Source: Mycolicibacterium sp. 018/SC-01/001 (lineage in GTDB: Bacteria > Actinomycetota > Actinomycetes > Mycobacteriales > Mycobacteriaceae). From it: DNA of 64,000 nt. A program made the translations under genes and the position numbers. The notes under the pieces were generated by a model. The model was given only the letters and a program-made list of their open reading frames with translations, searched no databases and was not told the DNA's origin. This document shows positions 24,839 through 33,899 of the stretch, piece by piece; the first letter of the stretch is position 1; each line of letters begins with the position of its first letter. The stretch spans positions 124,001 to 188,000 of the forward strand of contig NZ_VKAA01000003.1 of assembly GCF_007096635.1 (NCBI RefSeq), in the 5' to 3' direction.

Positions 24839-26464
24839 GTGAACACCGGCACAGCCGACGCGATACCCGTCGCGACCTTCGACGACCTCACACCGGATCG
24901 GCCATTTCCCGTCTCGGTCAAAGGTGTCGACATCGTCCTGATACGCCGAGGTGACGGCGTGTCGGCACTGTCGGGGCGGTGCCCACACCGGGGCGCGCTA
25001 CTAGGCGACGGGCACGTCGACGGTGACGTCATCGTGTGCGGCCTGCACGGGTGGCGCTACCACGCCGAGACCGGAGTCTCTCCGGTGAACCCGTCGGTCG
25101 TCCTCGCCACGTTCCCCGCCTGGGTGGCAGACGGTGTCGTGTACCTCGACGACACGGCTGTCGAGGATGTGATGCGTACGGGCGCGGTGACTTTCGACGA
25201 CGGCTACCAGGGTCGCTGGATCACGCCGGCCGACTCGGCCGAGGAACCGTTCGTCACCCAGATCCACGAACTCGCAGCACGGGGTCTGGAACGGGTGGGC
25301 CATCACGGACCGATGGCGGCGATGGGCGTGCCCAGGGATCAGCTGCCGAAGTGGGAGTCGATCCAGCTGGTGACCGGACAACTCGCGCGCATGCCGCTGC
25401 TCGAGGACGAGCCGGTCACCACGCACACCGTGATCGGTCCGGCGGCCGGGCGTCCCCTGGTGCTGGACATCCCGTTGTTCGTCAGCGACATGAGCTTCGG
25501 CGCGCTCTCGCAGGAGGCAAAGGTCGCCCTCGCCGCGGGGGCGGAGCTGGCGGGCACGGGGATCTGTTCCGGTGAAGGCGGCATGCTTCCCGAAGAGCAG
25601 CAGCACAATTCGCGCTACCTCTACGAACTGGCGTCGGCGCGCTTCGGCTGGAGTCGTGAGCATCTGCTCAAGGTGCAGGCGTTCCACTTCAAGGGCGGCC
25701 AGGGCGCCAAGACGGGGACGGGCGGGCACCTACCCGGCAGCAAGGTCACCGGCAGGATCGCCGACGTGCGGGGACTCCCGGAGGGCACCGCGGCGATCTC
25801 CCCGGCGCGGTTCCCCGACTGGACGAGCCTGGATCAGTTCCGCGACTTCGCCGCGGAGGTTCGAGAGCTGTCCGGCGGAATACCCGTCGGATACAAGATG
25901 AGCGCACAGCAGATCGAACGCGACATCGACGCGGCTCTCACGATCGGCGTCGACTACATCATCATCGACGGACGTGGCGGCGGAACCGGCGCCGCACCAC
26001 TGTTGTTCCGCGACAACATCTCCGTGCCGACCATCCCCGCACTCGCCCGGGCGCGGCGACATCTGACCGCATCCTGCGCCGACGACGTCACGCTCGCCGT
26101 GACGGGAGGAATTCGCACCGCGGCGGACATGGTCAAGGCACTCGCCCTCGGTGCGGACGCCATCGGCCTGTCGAATTCGGCGTTGCAGGCCATCGGTTGC
26201 GTCGGGATGCGTGCCTGCAACACCAACAGCTGCCCCGTGGGGATCGCCACTCAGCAGCCCCACCTGCGCGAGCGCCTCCCCGTCGCCCTTGCGGCCCAGC
26301 GCCTTCGACGATTTCTGCAGTCCAGCGTGGAGTTGATGGTCGTTCTCGCCCGAGCGTGCGGCCACCGCACCCTCTCCGATTTCACCGTGGAGGACCTGGT
26401 GACCTTCGACCGTGACGTCGCCTGTCTGAGCGGAGTTCCCTACGCCGGTGTGGTGCCGCTGTGA
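24839..26464 (+). CDS. Rieske [2Fe-2S] domain fused to a glutamate-synthase-type FMN/Fe-S domain
   Basis: 541 residues from a GTG. Residues 1-100 are a Rieske ferredoxin domain, with ligands Cys48/His50 (CPHRG) and Cys67/His70 (CGLHGW). Residues about 190-520 match the central synthase domain of glutamate synthase: GEGG, GGQGAKTGTGGHLPGSKV, IIIDGRGGGTGAAP, VTGGIRTAADMVKALALGAD, and three cysteines in CVGMRACNTNSCPVGIATQ, the usual 3Fe-4S site. There is no glutaminase domain. The stretch usually SPPPHHDIYS reads SPARFPDWTS, so the substrate pocket differs. The expected activity is reductive chemistry at FMN fed by the Rieske cluster; the acceptor is unknown. It overlaps the next gene by 4 bases. 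Confidence 0.85.
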   Translation: MNTGTADAIPVATFDDLTPDRPFPVSVKGVDIVLIRRGDGVSALSGRCPHRGALLGDGHVDGDVIVCGLHGWRYHAETGVSPVNPSVVLATFPAWVADGVVYLDDTAVEDVMRTGAVTFDDGYQGRWITPADSAEEPFVTQIHELAARGLERVGHHGPMAAMGVPRDQLPKWESIQLVTGQLARMPLLEDEPVTTHTVIGPAAGRPLVLDIPLFVSDMSFGALSQEAKVALAAGAELAGTGICSGEGGMLPEEQQHNSRYLYELASARFGWSREHLLKVQAFHFKGGQGAKTGTGGHLPGSKVTGRIADVRGLPEGTAAISPARFPDWTSLDQFRDFAAEVRELSGGIPVGYKMSAQQIERDIDAALTIGVDYIIIDGRGGGTGAAPLLFRDNISVPTIPALARARRHLTASCADDVTLAVTGGIRTAADMVKALALGADAIGLSNSALQAIGCVGMRACNTNSCPVGIATQQPHLRERLPVALAAQRLRRFLQSSVELMVVLARACGHRTLSDFTVEDLVTFDRDVACLSGVPYAGVVPL

Positions 26465-28443
26465 CCGGCGACGAACCACACGTCGGTCCGGACACCCCGG
26501 ACATCCCGGACATGTTGTGGCACAGGACTGTTGCGGCGGACTCACTCGCCGAGGGCGAGGTGACGGTGTGCCCGATCGGTGTCAAGTCGGTCGCGCTGAC
26601 CAAGCTGAACGGGCAGTACGGCGCCATCGACAACCGCTGCCCCCATCAAGGCGGCCCGCTGGGGCAGGGCACCGTGGAGAACGGCAAGATCCGATGCCCC
26701 TGGCACGGGTTCGACTTCGACCCGTTCACCGGCGAGGCGGCGGGCGGACCCGATTTCGACGTCAGGACCTATCCGGTCGAGGTCCGCCACGACGGTGTCT
26801 ACGTCGCCACGCCTGCACCCGCACCGCACGTGCGCACGGTCAGCGATGTACTGGTCGACACGATGATCAACTGGGGCGTCGACACCGTGTTCGGAATGGT
26901 GGGTCACTCGAATCTCGGGATGGCCGAGGCCATGCACCGCGCCGAGGCCCAGAACACGCTGCGCTACATCGGTATCCGTCACGAGGGCGCGGCGGCCTTC
27001 GCAGCCTCGGCCTACGGGAAGCTCACCGGCCGTCCCGCCGCGTGTTTCGGGATCGCCGGACCCGGCTCGACGAACCTGCTGACCGGGCTCTACGACGCGA
27101 AAGAGGACCGCGCCCCCGTGCTGGCCCTGTCGGGGAACGTGGACTCGTCGGTCGCCGGCAAAGGTGCCTTCCAGGACATCGACCTGCTCGCTGCGTTCGC
27201 CGACGTCGCAACCTACTCGGCGATGGTCCGCTCGGGATCCGACCATGCCGAGTTGATGACGATGGCGCTCAAGCACGCGATCCTCGGCCGCGGGGTGGGT
27301 CATCTCGTGCTGCCCGACGAGGTGCAGGTCCTCCCCGCTGCGGGTCTTCCGGCCTCGGGCCCCACCGGGCGCATGCCCGATCTGCGCGTCCGTCCGCCCG
27401 CACCTGTACTCGCCGCGGCGCTCGACCACATCGCAGCCGCCACCCGCCCGGTCATCGTCGTCGGCGCTGGGGCGAAAGCCGATATGGCCTCGGTCCTCTC
27501 ACTCGCTCAGCGCTTGAACGCTCCGGTGCTGACCACGTTCAAGGCCAAGGGCCAACTCTCCGACGAGCATCCGCTGGCGTGTGGTGTCCTCGGCCGGTCC
27601 GGAACCCCTGTCGCGTCCTGGATGATGAACAAGGCCGATCTCCTGCTGGTGTTCGGCGCGTCGTTTTCCAACCACAGCGGTATCTCGCCGTACACGACGA
27701 CCGTGCAGGTGGACACCGATCCTTTGATGCTCGGCCGGTTCCGGCCCGTCACGGTGCCGGTGCTGGGCGATGTCGGGGTCACCGCCGACGCGCTGAGCGC
27801 TGATCTGCGCACCCACGCGGCGATCGTCGATCAACGCCCCGAGATCGCGGAGCGCTGGGCGGTGTGGCGTGCGGAGAAAGCGCGACGCATCTCGGTGATC
27901 ACCGGAGCCGGGCGAGTGTCTGCTGCGAGGGTGTTCCACGAGCTGAGCCGGCTGGCACCCGAAAACGCCGTTATGACAGTCGATGTCGGCAATCACGCCT
28001 ACGCGTTCGGACGATACTTCGAGCCGACCTCACAGGCGGTTCTGATGTCGGGCTATCTCGGGTCGATCGGCTTCGGTTTTCCGGCCGCGATGGGGGCGTG
28101 GGCGGCGTCGCCGGAACGCCCTGTCGTCGCCATCACCGGCGACGGCGGTTTCGGCCAGTACCTCGCCGAGATCACGACAGCCGTGAAGTACGACATGAAC
28201 ATCACGCACATCCTGCTCAACAACGGGGAGCTCGCCAAGATCAGCGACGAGCAGCGCGGCGCCGAGTACGCCGTCTGGCAGACTTCGCTGCTGAATCCGA
28301 ATTTCGCTGCGCTGGCGCGTGACTGCGGCGCCTACGGCAGACGAGTCGTCGATGGGGAGGACGTCGCCGGTGCCATCACCGAAGCCCTCGGCCACCGCGG
28401 GCCGGCCATGGTGGAGATCATGACCGACCCCCGGTCGCACTGA
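26461..28443 (+). CDS. Rieske [2Fe-2S] domain fused to a pyruvate-oxidase-like ThDP enzyme
   Basis: 660 residues from a GTG overlapping the preceding stop (GTGA). Residues about 20-118 form a Rieske domain with Cys60/His62 (CPHQGG) and Cys79/His82 (CPWHGF). Residues about 124-655 are a thiamine-diphosphate enzyme of the acetolactate synthase/pyruvate oxidase group: PYR-domain RHEGAAAF with the activating Glu175, GPGSTNLLTGLYDA, and the C-terminal ITGDGGFGQYLAE...LLNN metal/ThDP motif. Such enzymes decarboxylate 2-oxoacids; oxidase members pass electrons to FAD and then to a carrier. Fusion to a Rieske cluster suggests direct electron delivery, possibly to the neighbouring FMN protein. Substrate and FAD binding are not proven. 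Confidence 0.85.
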   Translation: MTGDEPHVGPDTPDIPDMLWHRTVAADSLAEGEVTVCPIGVKSVALTKLNGQYGAIDNRCPHQGGPLGQGTVENGKIRCPWHGFDFDPFTGEAAGGPDFDVRTYPVEVRHDGVYVATPAPAPHVRTVSDVLVDTMINWGVDTVFGMVGHSNLGMAEAMHRAEAQNTLRYIGIRHEGAAAFAASAYGKLTGRPAACFGIAGPGSTNLLTGLYDAKEDRAPVLALSGNVDSSVAGKGAFQDIDLLAAFADVATYSAMVRSGSDHAELMTMALKHAILGRGVGHLVLPDEVQVLPAAGLPASGPTGRMPDLRVRPPAPVLAAALDHIAAATRPVIVVGAGAKADMASVLSLAQRLNAPVLTTFKAKGQLSDEHPLACGVLGRSGTPVASWMMNKADLLLVFGASFSNHSGISPYTTTVQVDTDPLMLGRFRPVTVPVLGDVGVTADALSADLRTHAAIVDQRPEIAERWAVWRAEKARRISVITGAGRVSAARVFHELSRLAPENAVMTVDVGNHAYAFGRYFEPTSQAVLMSGYLGSIGFGFPAAMGAWAASPERPVVAITGDGGFGQYLAEITTAVKYDMNITHILLNNGELAKISDEQRGAEYAVWQTSLLNPNFAALARDCGAYGRRVVDGEDVAGAITEALGHRGPAMVEIMTDPRSH

Positions 28444-28468
28444 CTCGCGGCGACGGCGATGGTCGGAT

Positions 28469-31258
28469 TCACCGCAGGGGCAACTCCTTGAGCTGCCGGC
28501 GCGATGTGATGCCGAGTTTTCGAAAGATGTTGCGCAGGTGGGCTTCGATCGTGCGAGGGCTCAGGAACAGTTGGGCGCCGACCTCGCGGGAGGTCGCTCC
28601 GGTCGCGACCAAGCGTGCGATGGTCAGTTCCTGAGCGGTGAGTGCGTCGGTCGGCTGGGCGCTGCGCTTACGGGGGTGCTCACCGGTGGCTTTCAGCTCG
28701 CGTGCGGCACGGAGGGCGAACGGTTCTGCGCCCATGTCGGCGAGGAAGGCGTGCGCGGTGCGCAGGTGCTCGCGTGCCTCATGACGGCGACCTTCGCGGC
28801 GGAGCCATTCGCCGAAGACGAGGTGGGTTCGCGCGAGGAAGACGCCCATCCGGCAGTTCTCCAGTCGCTCGATCGCTTCGCGGTAGTGCAGTTCTGCATC
28901 GGGGCCGGTACAGGTGAGGGCGCGCGAGCGCGCTGCGACGCCGAGCGCCCACTCGGTGCCGCTGGCGCGCGCTCTGATGTCCAGTTCTTCCATTGCGTCA
29001 GAGGCGGTTTGCGGATCGCCGGCGCGCGAGGCCGCCTCGACCAATTCGAACAATCCCATCCCTCGGATCGACAGCTCGTAGGTATCGCAAGCTTGTGTGG
29101 CTGCCTGCAGGGCAGCCGGGTAGTTACCGCGTCCGTTGTGGAGCACAGCCATGGCCAGGGTGGGTACCGTGGCTTCGATACCTCGTAAACGATCCGGCTG
29201 CTGCCATTCGCGGGATTGATAGCGGGCGGTGGCTTCCGAATCTATCCCGCGCCATGCCTGCAGGTAGGTGTCGGCGTAGGTGAGGGGCATGGCACCGGAG
29301 ATCTGGGATACGGCAGCTGCCTCGTCGGCCAACTCGACGGCACGGGTCAGCTCGCCGGTGTACACCCGGGCGAACGCCGCCACGACGAGAGCGGCGGGAA
29401 GCGTTGCCAGAGCGCCTGATCGGCGCGCCTGCTGGACGTAGCGGTCGGCCAGGACGATCGACAGCTCGTCCTCGAACAAGGCGATCGCCGTCCGGGTGGC
29501 CAGCCACAGCCAGTTGCCGGCGTCTCCGACCCGGGCGGTCTCGACGGGGAACACGTGGTCACGGAACGCATTTAGCGCCCTCCTCAGGATCGGGGCACCG
29601 GATTCGTAACCGTCCACGCGGACGGCCACCAGCCCCGCGAGCAGCAGGTCGGCCGGTCCGTGCGGCACCGGTGCTGCGCGGACCGCCTCGGCGAGTTCGG
29701 CCAACGCAGGCTCGAGGGCATCGCTGCCGGTGATCGTCGCCGCGTCGAACGCCTGCAGATAGGTCTCGCGAGCGAGTGGGGGGTCCAGCGGAGCCAGGAT
29801 GCGTGCGGCACCGAGCAGGATTCCCGGAACGTCACTGCCATGGCCGAGGTGGAAGGTGATCTGAGCCCGCAGCAGTTCCCGACGAGCGCGTTGGAGCTCG
29901 TTGAGCTCGTGAGCGTCGACGTGTTCCAGCATGCCGAGCGCGACCTCGGGTGCACCGGCGCAGTACTTGGCGTTGGCGGCGTCCAGTGCGCGTCGGGCCC
30001 GGTGGGCGGGGTCCGGTGTCAGGTCGGTGGCGAGCCGGAGAAAGGCTGCCGCGGCGGCGAACCCGCCGCGCGCCAGCGCACGGTCGGCACATCGCTCGAG
30101 ATCGGCGGCCGCGTGTTCGTCCGGCCCCAGCATCGACTGTCCGCGATGCCATGCGCTGCGATCGGGGTGTGTCCGTGCATCGGTGGCGACGGCGAGCGCG
30201 TCGTGGGCCCGCCGACGCTCCGGCGGCGCCGCGGCGTGGTAGACAGCTGAGCGCACCAGCGGATGGCGGAACCGGACTCGGAGGTCGATCTCGAGCAGTC
30301 CGGCAGCCTCTGCGGGTGCTGCCGCCTCGCGGCCGATCCCCAGGTGATCCGTCGCGCGGAAGAGTAGATCCGGATCACCCGTCGGCTCGGCTGCGGCCAC
30401 CACCATCAACTGTTGTGTCTGCGCCGGAAGGCTTTTGGAGCGCCGGCGGAAGGTGTCCTCCACACGGCGCGGGACGCTCATGGCGCCGGTCGGTTCGTAC
30501 CCGCCGGCCACGGCCGCGCTGCTCGGCAGCTCCAGCAGCGCCAACGGGTTACCCCGCGCCTCGGCGACGATGCGATCGCGAATTCCGCGATCGAGCGGTG
30601 CGCGAGCGGCCGTGGTCAGCAACGCCCGGGAATCCGCGTCCCCCAGTCCCGTCAGGCGCATCTCCGGTAGGCCGGCCAACGTGTCTGTGCCATCGACGCA
30701 CGGGTCGCGCATCGCGAAGACCATCACCAGCCGCTCGGCCGCCACCCGTCGCGCGACGAACGACAGAACCTCTGCCGATGCCTCGTCCAACCACTGTGCA
30801 TCGTCGATCAGGCACAGCAGCGGCGCCTCCTCGGCGAGAAGATTGAGCACGGCGAGCCCGACCAGGAACCTGTCGGGTGCGGCGCCCACTTCGCGGCCCA
30901 GCGCGACCTCCAGAGCGGTCTGCTGGGGACCTGGAAGCCTGTCGGTGCGGCACAGCAGCGGGGCGCACAGCTGATGCAAGCCGGCGAACGCGAACTGCTG
31001 CTCGGCCTCCACCCCGAGCGCCGATTCGACCCGAATGTCCAGCGTGACCGCGGTGTCACGGGCGTGCTGGAGCAACGCAGACTTGCCGATGCCCGCTTCT
31101 CCGCGCACCACCAGCACTCCGCTGCGGCCCTGCGACGCCTCGTTCAGGAGCCGGCTCACCGCTGCGAGTTCTGCGCGCCGACCGAGCAGGCCGACTGCGC
31201 GCTGCGCTGCCGTGTCCCCGTCCGCCAACGCTGACCGGGGCTGCTCCACCATCGTCAT
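28469..31258 (-). CDS. LuxR-family ATPase (LAL) transcriptional regulator
   Basis: 929 residues with the ATG at 31258; the open frame runs further upstream over the divergent tetR promoter and is not used. Walker A is GEAGIGKS at 53-60, and LCLIDDAQWLDEASAEV is Walker B-like. A long TPR-like helical middle follows, then the LuxR HTH at the C-terminus (LTAQELTIARLVATGATS, then SPRTIEAHLRNIFRKL). It is an ATP-dependent activator family. It converges on the Rieske-ThDP gene with 25 bases between stops and is divergent from a TetR gene, so it is the leading candidate regulator of this island. Confidence 0.92.
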   Translation of the reverse strand: MTMVEQPRSALADGDTAAQRAVGLLGRRAELAAVSRLLNEASQGRSGVLVVRGEAGIGKSALLQHARDTAVTLDIRVESALGVEAEQQFAFAGLHQLCAPLLCRTDRLPGPQQTALEVALGREVGAAPDRFLVGLAVLNLLAEEAPLLCLIDDAQWLDEASAEVLSFVARRVAAERLVMVFAMRDPCVDGTDTLAGLPEMRLTGLGDADSRALLTTAARAPLDRGIRDRIVAEARGNPLALLELPSSAAVAGGYEPTGAMSVPRRVEDTFRRRSKSLPAQTQQLMVVAAAEPTGDPDLLFRATDHLGIGREAAAPAEAAGLLEIDLRVRFRHPLVRSAVYHAAAPPERRRAHDALAVATDARTHPDRSAWHRGQSMLGPDEHAAADLERCADRALARGGFAAAAAFLRLATDLTPDPAHRARRALDAANAKYCAGAPEVALGMLEHVDAHELNELQRARRELLRAQITFHLGHGSDVPGILLGAARILAPLDPPLARETYLQAFDAATITGSDALEPALAELAEAVRAAPVPHGPADLLLAGLVAVRVDGYESGAPILRRALNAFRDHVFPVETARVGDAGNWLWLATRTAIALFEDELSIVLADRYVQQARRSGALATLPAALVVAAFARVYTGELTRAVELADEAAAVSQISGAMPLTYADTYLQAWRGIDSEATARYQSREWQQPDRLRGIEATVPTLAMAVLHNGRGNYPAALQAATQACDTYELSIRGMGLFELVEAASRAGDPQTASDAMEELDIRARASGTEWALGVAARSRALTCTGPDAELHYREAIERLENCRMGVFLARTHLVFGEWLRREGRRHEAREHLRTAHAFLADMGAEPFALRAARELKATGEHPRKRSAQPTDALTAQELTIARLVATGATSREVGAQLFLSPRTIEAHLRNIFRKLGITSRRQLKELPLR

Positions 31259-31395
31259 CGCAATGAAACCCCCAGCAGCGCAGGCTGATACGAGCCGATG
31301 TGTACGACGATCGGCAGCTCGGACGGAGTTGGCCCGCTGCGGCCGAACACTGCGACGGACAAGGCGCAGCGCCGCGCCCTGTGTCCGACGATAGG

Positions 31396-31432
31396 AGACC
31401 GTACGGTCTTCGTCAATACGGACCGCACCGTA
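31396..31432. promoter_or_regulatory. candidate TetR operators in the LuxR/TetR divergent promoter
   Basis: GACCGTACGGTC (31396-31407) is a perfect palindrome. ATACGG-N6-CCGTAT (31415-31432) is a perfect inverted repeat of the size TetR dimers bind. Both lie 41-77 bases upstream of the tetR ATG at 31473 and about 140-170 bases from the LuxR start. Confidence 0.55.
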
Positions 31433-31472
31433 TCGCAACGATATCGGCCAGTCCTCGTCTACGGTGTTGCAC

Positions 31473-32036
31473 ATGCCAGCCAGCCGCAACGAGCAGTCGC
31501 GTCGAGCCATCCTCGACGCCGCCATCTCGATGATCGGCGAACTGGGGTACGACGGCATCTCGATCGAAGCCATCGCCAGACAGGCGGGAGTCAGCAAGCA
31601 GACGATCTATCGCTGGTGGCCGTCCAAAGGTGCGGTCATCCTCGAGGCTGCGACCGAGAGCCTGGGCACCGTCGTCGCCATTCCCGACACCGGAGACATC
31701 GTCGCCGACCTACGGACGCAGCTGACGGCGATCCTCGAGTTGATCACGACCACAGGATTCGGGCCGGCCTACCGATGTCTGATCGCCGCCGGGCAGTCCG
31801 ACTCCGACCTGCTACGCGCCGTCTTCGCTCAGATCGTCGCACCCAACATCGAGGACTTCCGCGCCCGCACCGCCCTCGCGCAGCAGCGCGGAGAGATGCG
31901 CACCGACGCCGATTGGCAGACCATGCGCGACCTGCTCTACGGCGTCGTCGAATACCGGCTGATCCACGGGATGCCGCTTGAACCGGGCTACATCGACGGC
32001 GTTCTGACGATCGTGTTCCAGGGCGTGCGCTGCTGA
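31473..32036 (+). CDS. TetR-family repressor
   Basis: 187 residues. The ATG at 31473 is used; a GTG nine bases upstream is in frame but adds only three residues. The HTH is ISIEAIARQAGVSKQTIYRW, and the C-terminal domain resembles TetR_C_11/16 with FGPAYRCLIAAGQSDSDLL. It is divergent from the large LuxR regulator, with two palindromes in between. Joint control of the island by a LuxR activator and this repressor is possible. A 24-base repeat follows its stop by 48 bases, then the cutinase gene. Confidence 0.9.
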   Translation: MPASRNEQSRRAILDAAISMIGELGYDGISIEAIARQAGVSKQTIYRWWPSKGAVILEAATESLGTVVAIPDTGDIVADLRTQLTAILELITTTGFGPAYRCLIAAGQSDSDLLRAVFAQIVAPNIEDFRARTALAQQRGEMRTDADWQTMRDLLYGVVEYRLIHGMPLEPGYIDGVLTIVFQGVRC

Positions 32037-32084
32037 GGCTCCGCCCGCCGTACAGGGACGTCGGCGGCGCCGCCAGGTGATGGA

Positions 32085-32108
32085 CTAAGGGACTCTCACC
32101 GACGCGAA
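32085..32108 (+). repeat. 24-base direct repeat, right copy
   Basis: Exact second copy of the repeat at 24062-24085, 64 bases upstream of the cutinase ATG. The two copies are 8.0 kb apart and bracket the F420-like, Rieske, LuxR and TetR genes. Flanking bases on either side differ between copies. Confidence 0.85.
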
Positions 32109-32172
32109 ATCGTGCCGCTGCGACGAATCTGGTGACCGGACAAGCTTGCTCGATCTCGAAGGGCCGGTCAGC

Positions 32173-32886
32173 ATGACGACAGCACACCCGGTACGCCCAC
32201 CGCTCTACGCGATGGCCGTCGGCGCTGCGATCGCCGCGCTGTTCGTCGGTGCCAGCTCCGATCAGGCACGCGGGGAGCCGGCGGCAGTCACCGCGGGCGC
32301 GTGCGCCGATGTCGAGGTCGTCTTCGCCCGGGGCACTTTCGAGAGTCCGGGTGTGGGCAAGGTCGGCGAGCCGTTCGTCGCTGCGTTGCGCGACAGGCTT
32401 CCCCGCCGCGACGTCAGCGTCTACGCCGTCGACTATCCCGCGTCCCTGCAGTTCGGTCGTGCGGTCGAGGGCGTCCTCGATGCCAGCACGCATCTGCGCG
32501 ATCTCGAAGCGGCGTGTCCGGCCACCGAGGTCGTCCTCGGCGGCTACTCGCAGGGTGCCGCTGTGGCCGGTTATCTCACCAGTGCCACCGCCCCCGCCGG
32601 TTACCCGCTGGACCCGCTGCCCTCGGACGTCGCTCACAACGTCGCCGCGGTCGTTCTCTTCGGTGAGCCGTCACCCGACATCGTGGGGCTGCTCCACCAG
32701 GGCGCGCCTCCCATCGAGATCGGCCCCGCATTCGTCGACAGGACCATCGCCCTGTGCGCGCCGGGAGATCCGATCTGCGAACCGGGCGGGCGCGACCGCG
32801 GCGCCCACAGTGCCTACACCGTCAACGGCATGGCCGACGAGGGCGCGGCTTTCGCCGTCGACCGCCTGCCGGGCGGCGAGCAGTAA
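32173..32886 (+). CDS. secreted cutinase-family serine esterase
   Basis: 237 residues from the ATG at 32173 (MTTAHPVRPPLY); an earlier in-frame start would put nine extra residues before the signal. A hydrophobic segment at residues 11-29 precedes an Ala-rich cut region near 30-40. The mature part has CADVEVVFARGT, the family opening, nucleophile Ser126 in GYSQGAA, Asp199 in APGDPIC and His212 in AHSAY. Cysteines match the usual cutinase disulfides. Mycobacterial cutinase-like proteins hydrolyse lipid esters outside the cell. It heads a run with pirin and PPOX genes with a 35-base gap. Confidence 0.92.
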   Translation: MTTAHPVRPPLYAMAVGAAIAALFVGASSDQARGEPAAVTAGACADVEVVFARGTFESPGVGKVGEPFVAALRDRLPRRDVSVYAVDYPASLQFGRAVEGVLDASTHLRDLEAACPATEVVLGGYSQGAAVAGYLTSATAPAGYPLDPLPSDVAHNVAAVVLFGEPSPDIVGLLHQGAPPIEIGPAFVDRTIALCAPGDPICEPGGRDRGAHSAYTVNGMADEGAAFAVDRLPGGEQ

Positions 32887-32921
32887 CCGTCATATCCGTC
32901 CATCGACAAGGAGACCACGCC

Positions 32922-33899
32922 ATGCCCGCCATCACTGCGGACACACTCACTTTGCCCCGGGTACCCGTCCCCGATCCGGCCGTCGCCGCGCAACGTCCGG
33001 TGGAATCGGTGACCACCGCGCCGACCGCATTCGAGGGCGACGGGTTCCCGGTGCGGCGCGCTTTCGCCTGGGTATCGCCGACGACCTTGGATCCGTTCAT
33101 CCACATGGACGAGATCGGGGCCATCGATTGGGGTGCAGGTGAACCCAAGGGCACTCCGTGGCATCCCCACCGCGGGTTCGAGACCGTCACCTACATCATC
33201 GACGGAACATTCGAGCACACCGACTCTCACGGCGGCGGCGGCACGATCACCGACGGCGACACGCAGTGGATGACCGCCGGTAGTGGAATCCTGCACATCG
33301 AGCAGCCTCCCGAGCATCTCGTCGTCTCCGGTGGGCTGTTCCACGGCGCGCAGCTGTGGGTCAATCTGCCCCGCGCCAGCAAGTTCGTCAGTCCGCGGTA
33401 CCAGGACATCCGCGCCCAGCAGGCGCGGCTGCTGTCCTCGGCCGATGGTGGCGCGTTGCTGCGGGTGATCGCCGGAGACATCGGCGGCCACACGGGTCCT
33501 GGCATGACGTACACGCCGATCACCTACGTGCACACGACGGTCAGCCCCGGCGCACGCCTGACACTCCCGTGGCAGCCCGACTTCAACTGCCTGGCCTACG
33601 TTCTCGCGGGCAACGGCACCGTCGGGACCGCCGCGCAACCGATCCACCAGGGTCAGCTCGTGGTCTTCGGCGCGGGCGACGCCGTCACGCTGGCCGCCGC
33701 GAGGCGCCAGCCGGCCGCGGAGCCGAACCTGGAGGTGCTCCTGCTCGGCGGCCGGCCGATCCGAGAACCGGTGGTCCATGTCGGCCCCTTCGTCATGAAC
33801 ACACTCGCCGAGGTGCACCAGGCGCAGGAGGACTATCAGGCAGGCAGATTCGGCTCCATCCCCGCCGGGCACGCGCCGGCCACGAGGCATTCGTCATGA
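32922..33899 (+). CDS. pirin-family cupin protein
   Basis: 325 residues from an ATG with AAGGAG upstream. The metal-binding block HPHRGFETVTYIIDG and the later GSGILHIEQP are the pirin N-terminal cupin signature; a second cupin-like half follows with FNCLAYVLAGNG. Pirins bind Fe or other metals and act as quercetinase-like enzymes or redox-sensitive partners of regulators and of pyruvate dehydrogenase in some bacteria. The last point is of interest given the pyruvate-oxidase-like gene in this island, but no link is shown. The stop overlaps the next ATG (ATGA). Confidence 0.92.
   Translation: MPAITADTLTLPRVPVPDPAVAAQRPVESVTTAPTAFEGDGFPVRRAFAWVSPTTLDPFIHMDEIGAIDWGAGEPKGTPWHPHRGFETVTYIIDGTFEHTDSHGGGGTITDGDTQWMTAGSGILHIEQPPEHLVVSGGLFHGAQLWVNLPRASKFVSPRYQDIRAQQARLLSSADGGALLRVIAGDIGGHTGPGMTYTPITYVHTTVSPGARLTLPWQPDFNCLAYVLAGNGTVGTAAQPIHQGQLVVFGAGDAVTLAAARRQPAAEPNLEVLLLGGRPIREPVVHVGPFVMNTLAEVHQAQEDYQAGRFGSIPAGHAPATRHSS

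Noticed and set aside
26461..28443. Naming the ThDP fusion as acetolactate synthase (ilvB)
   Set aside because: The N-terminal Rieske domain, missing small subunit and the neighbours argue against a branched-chain amino-acid role; only the superfamily is safe.
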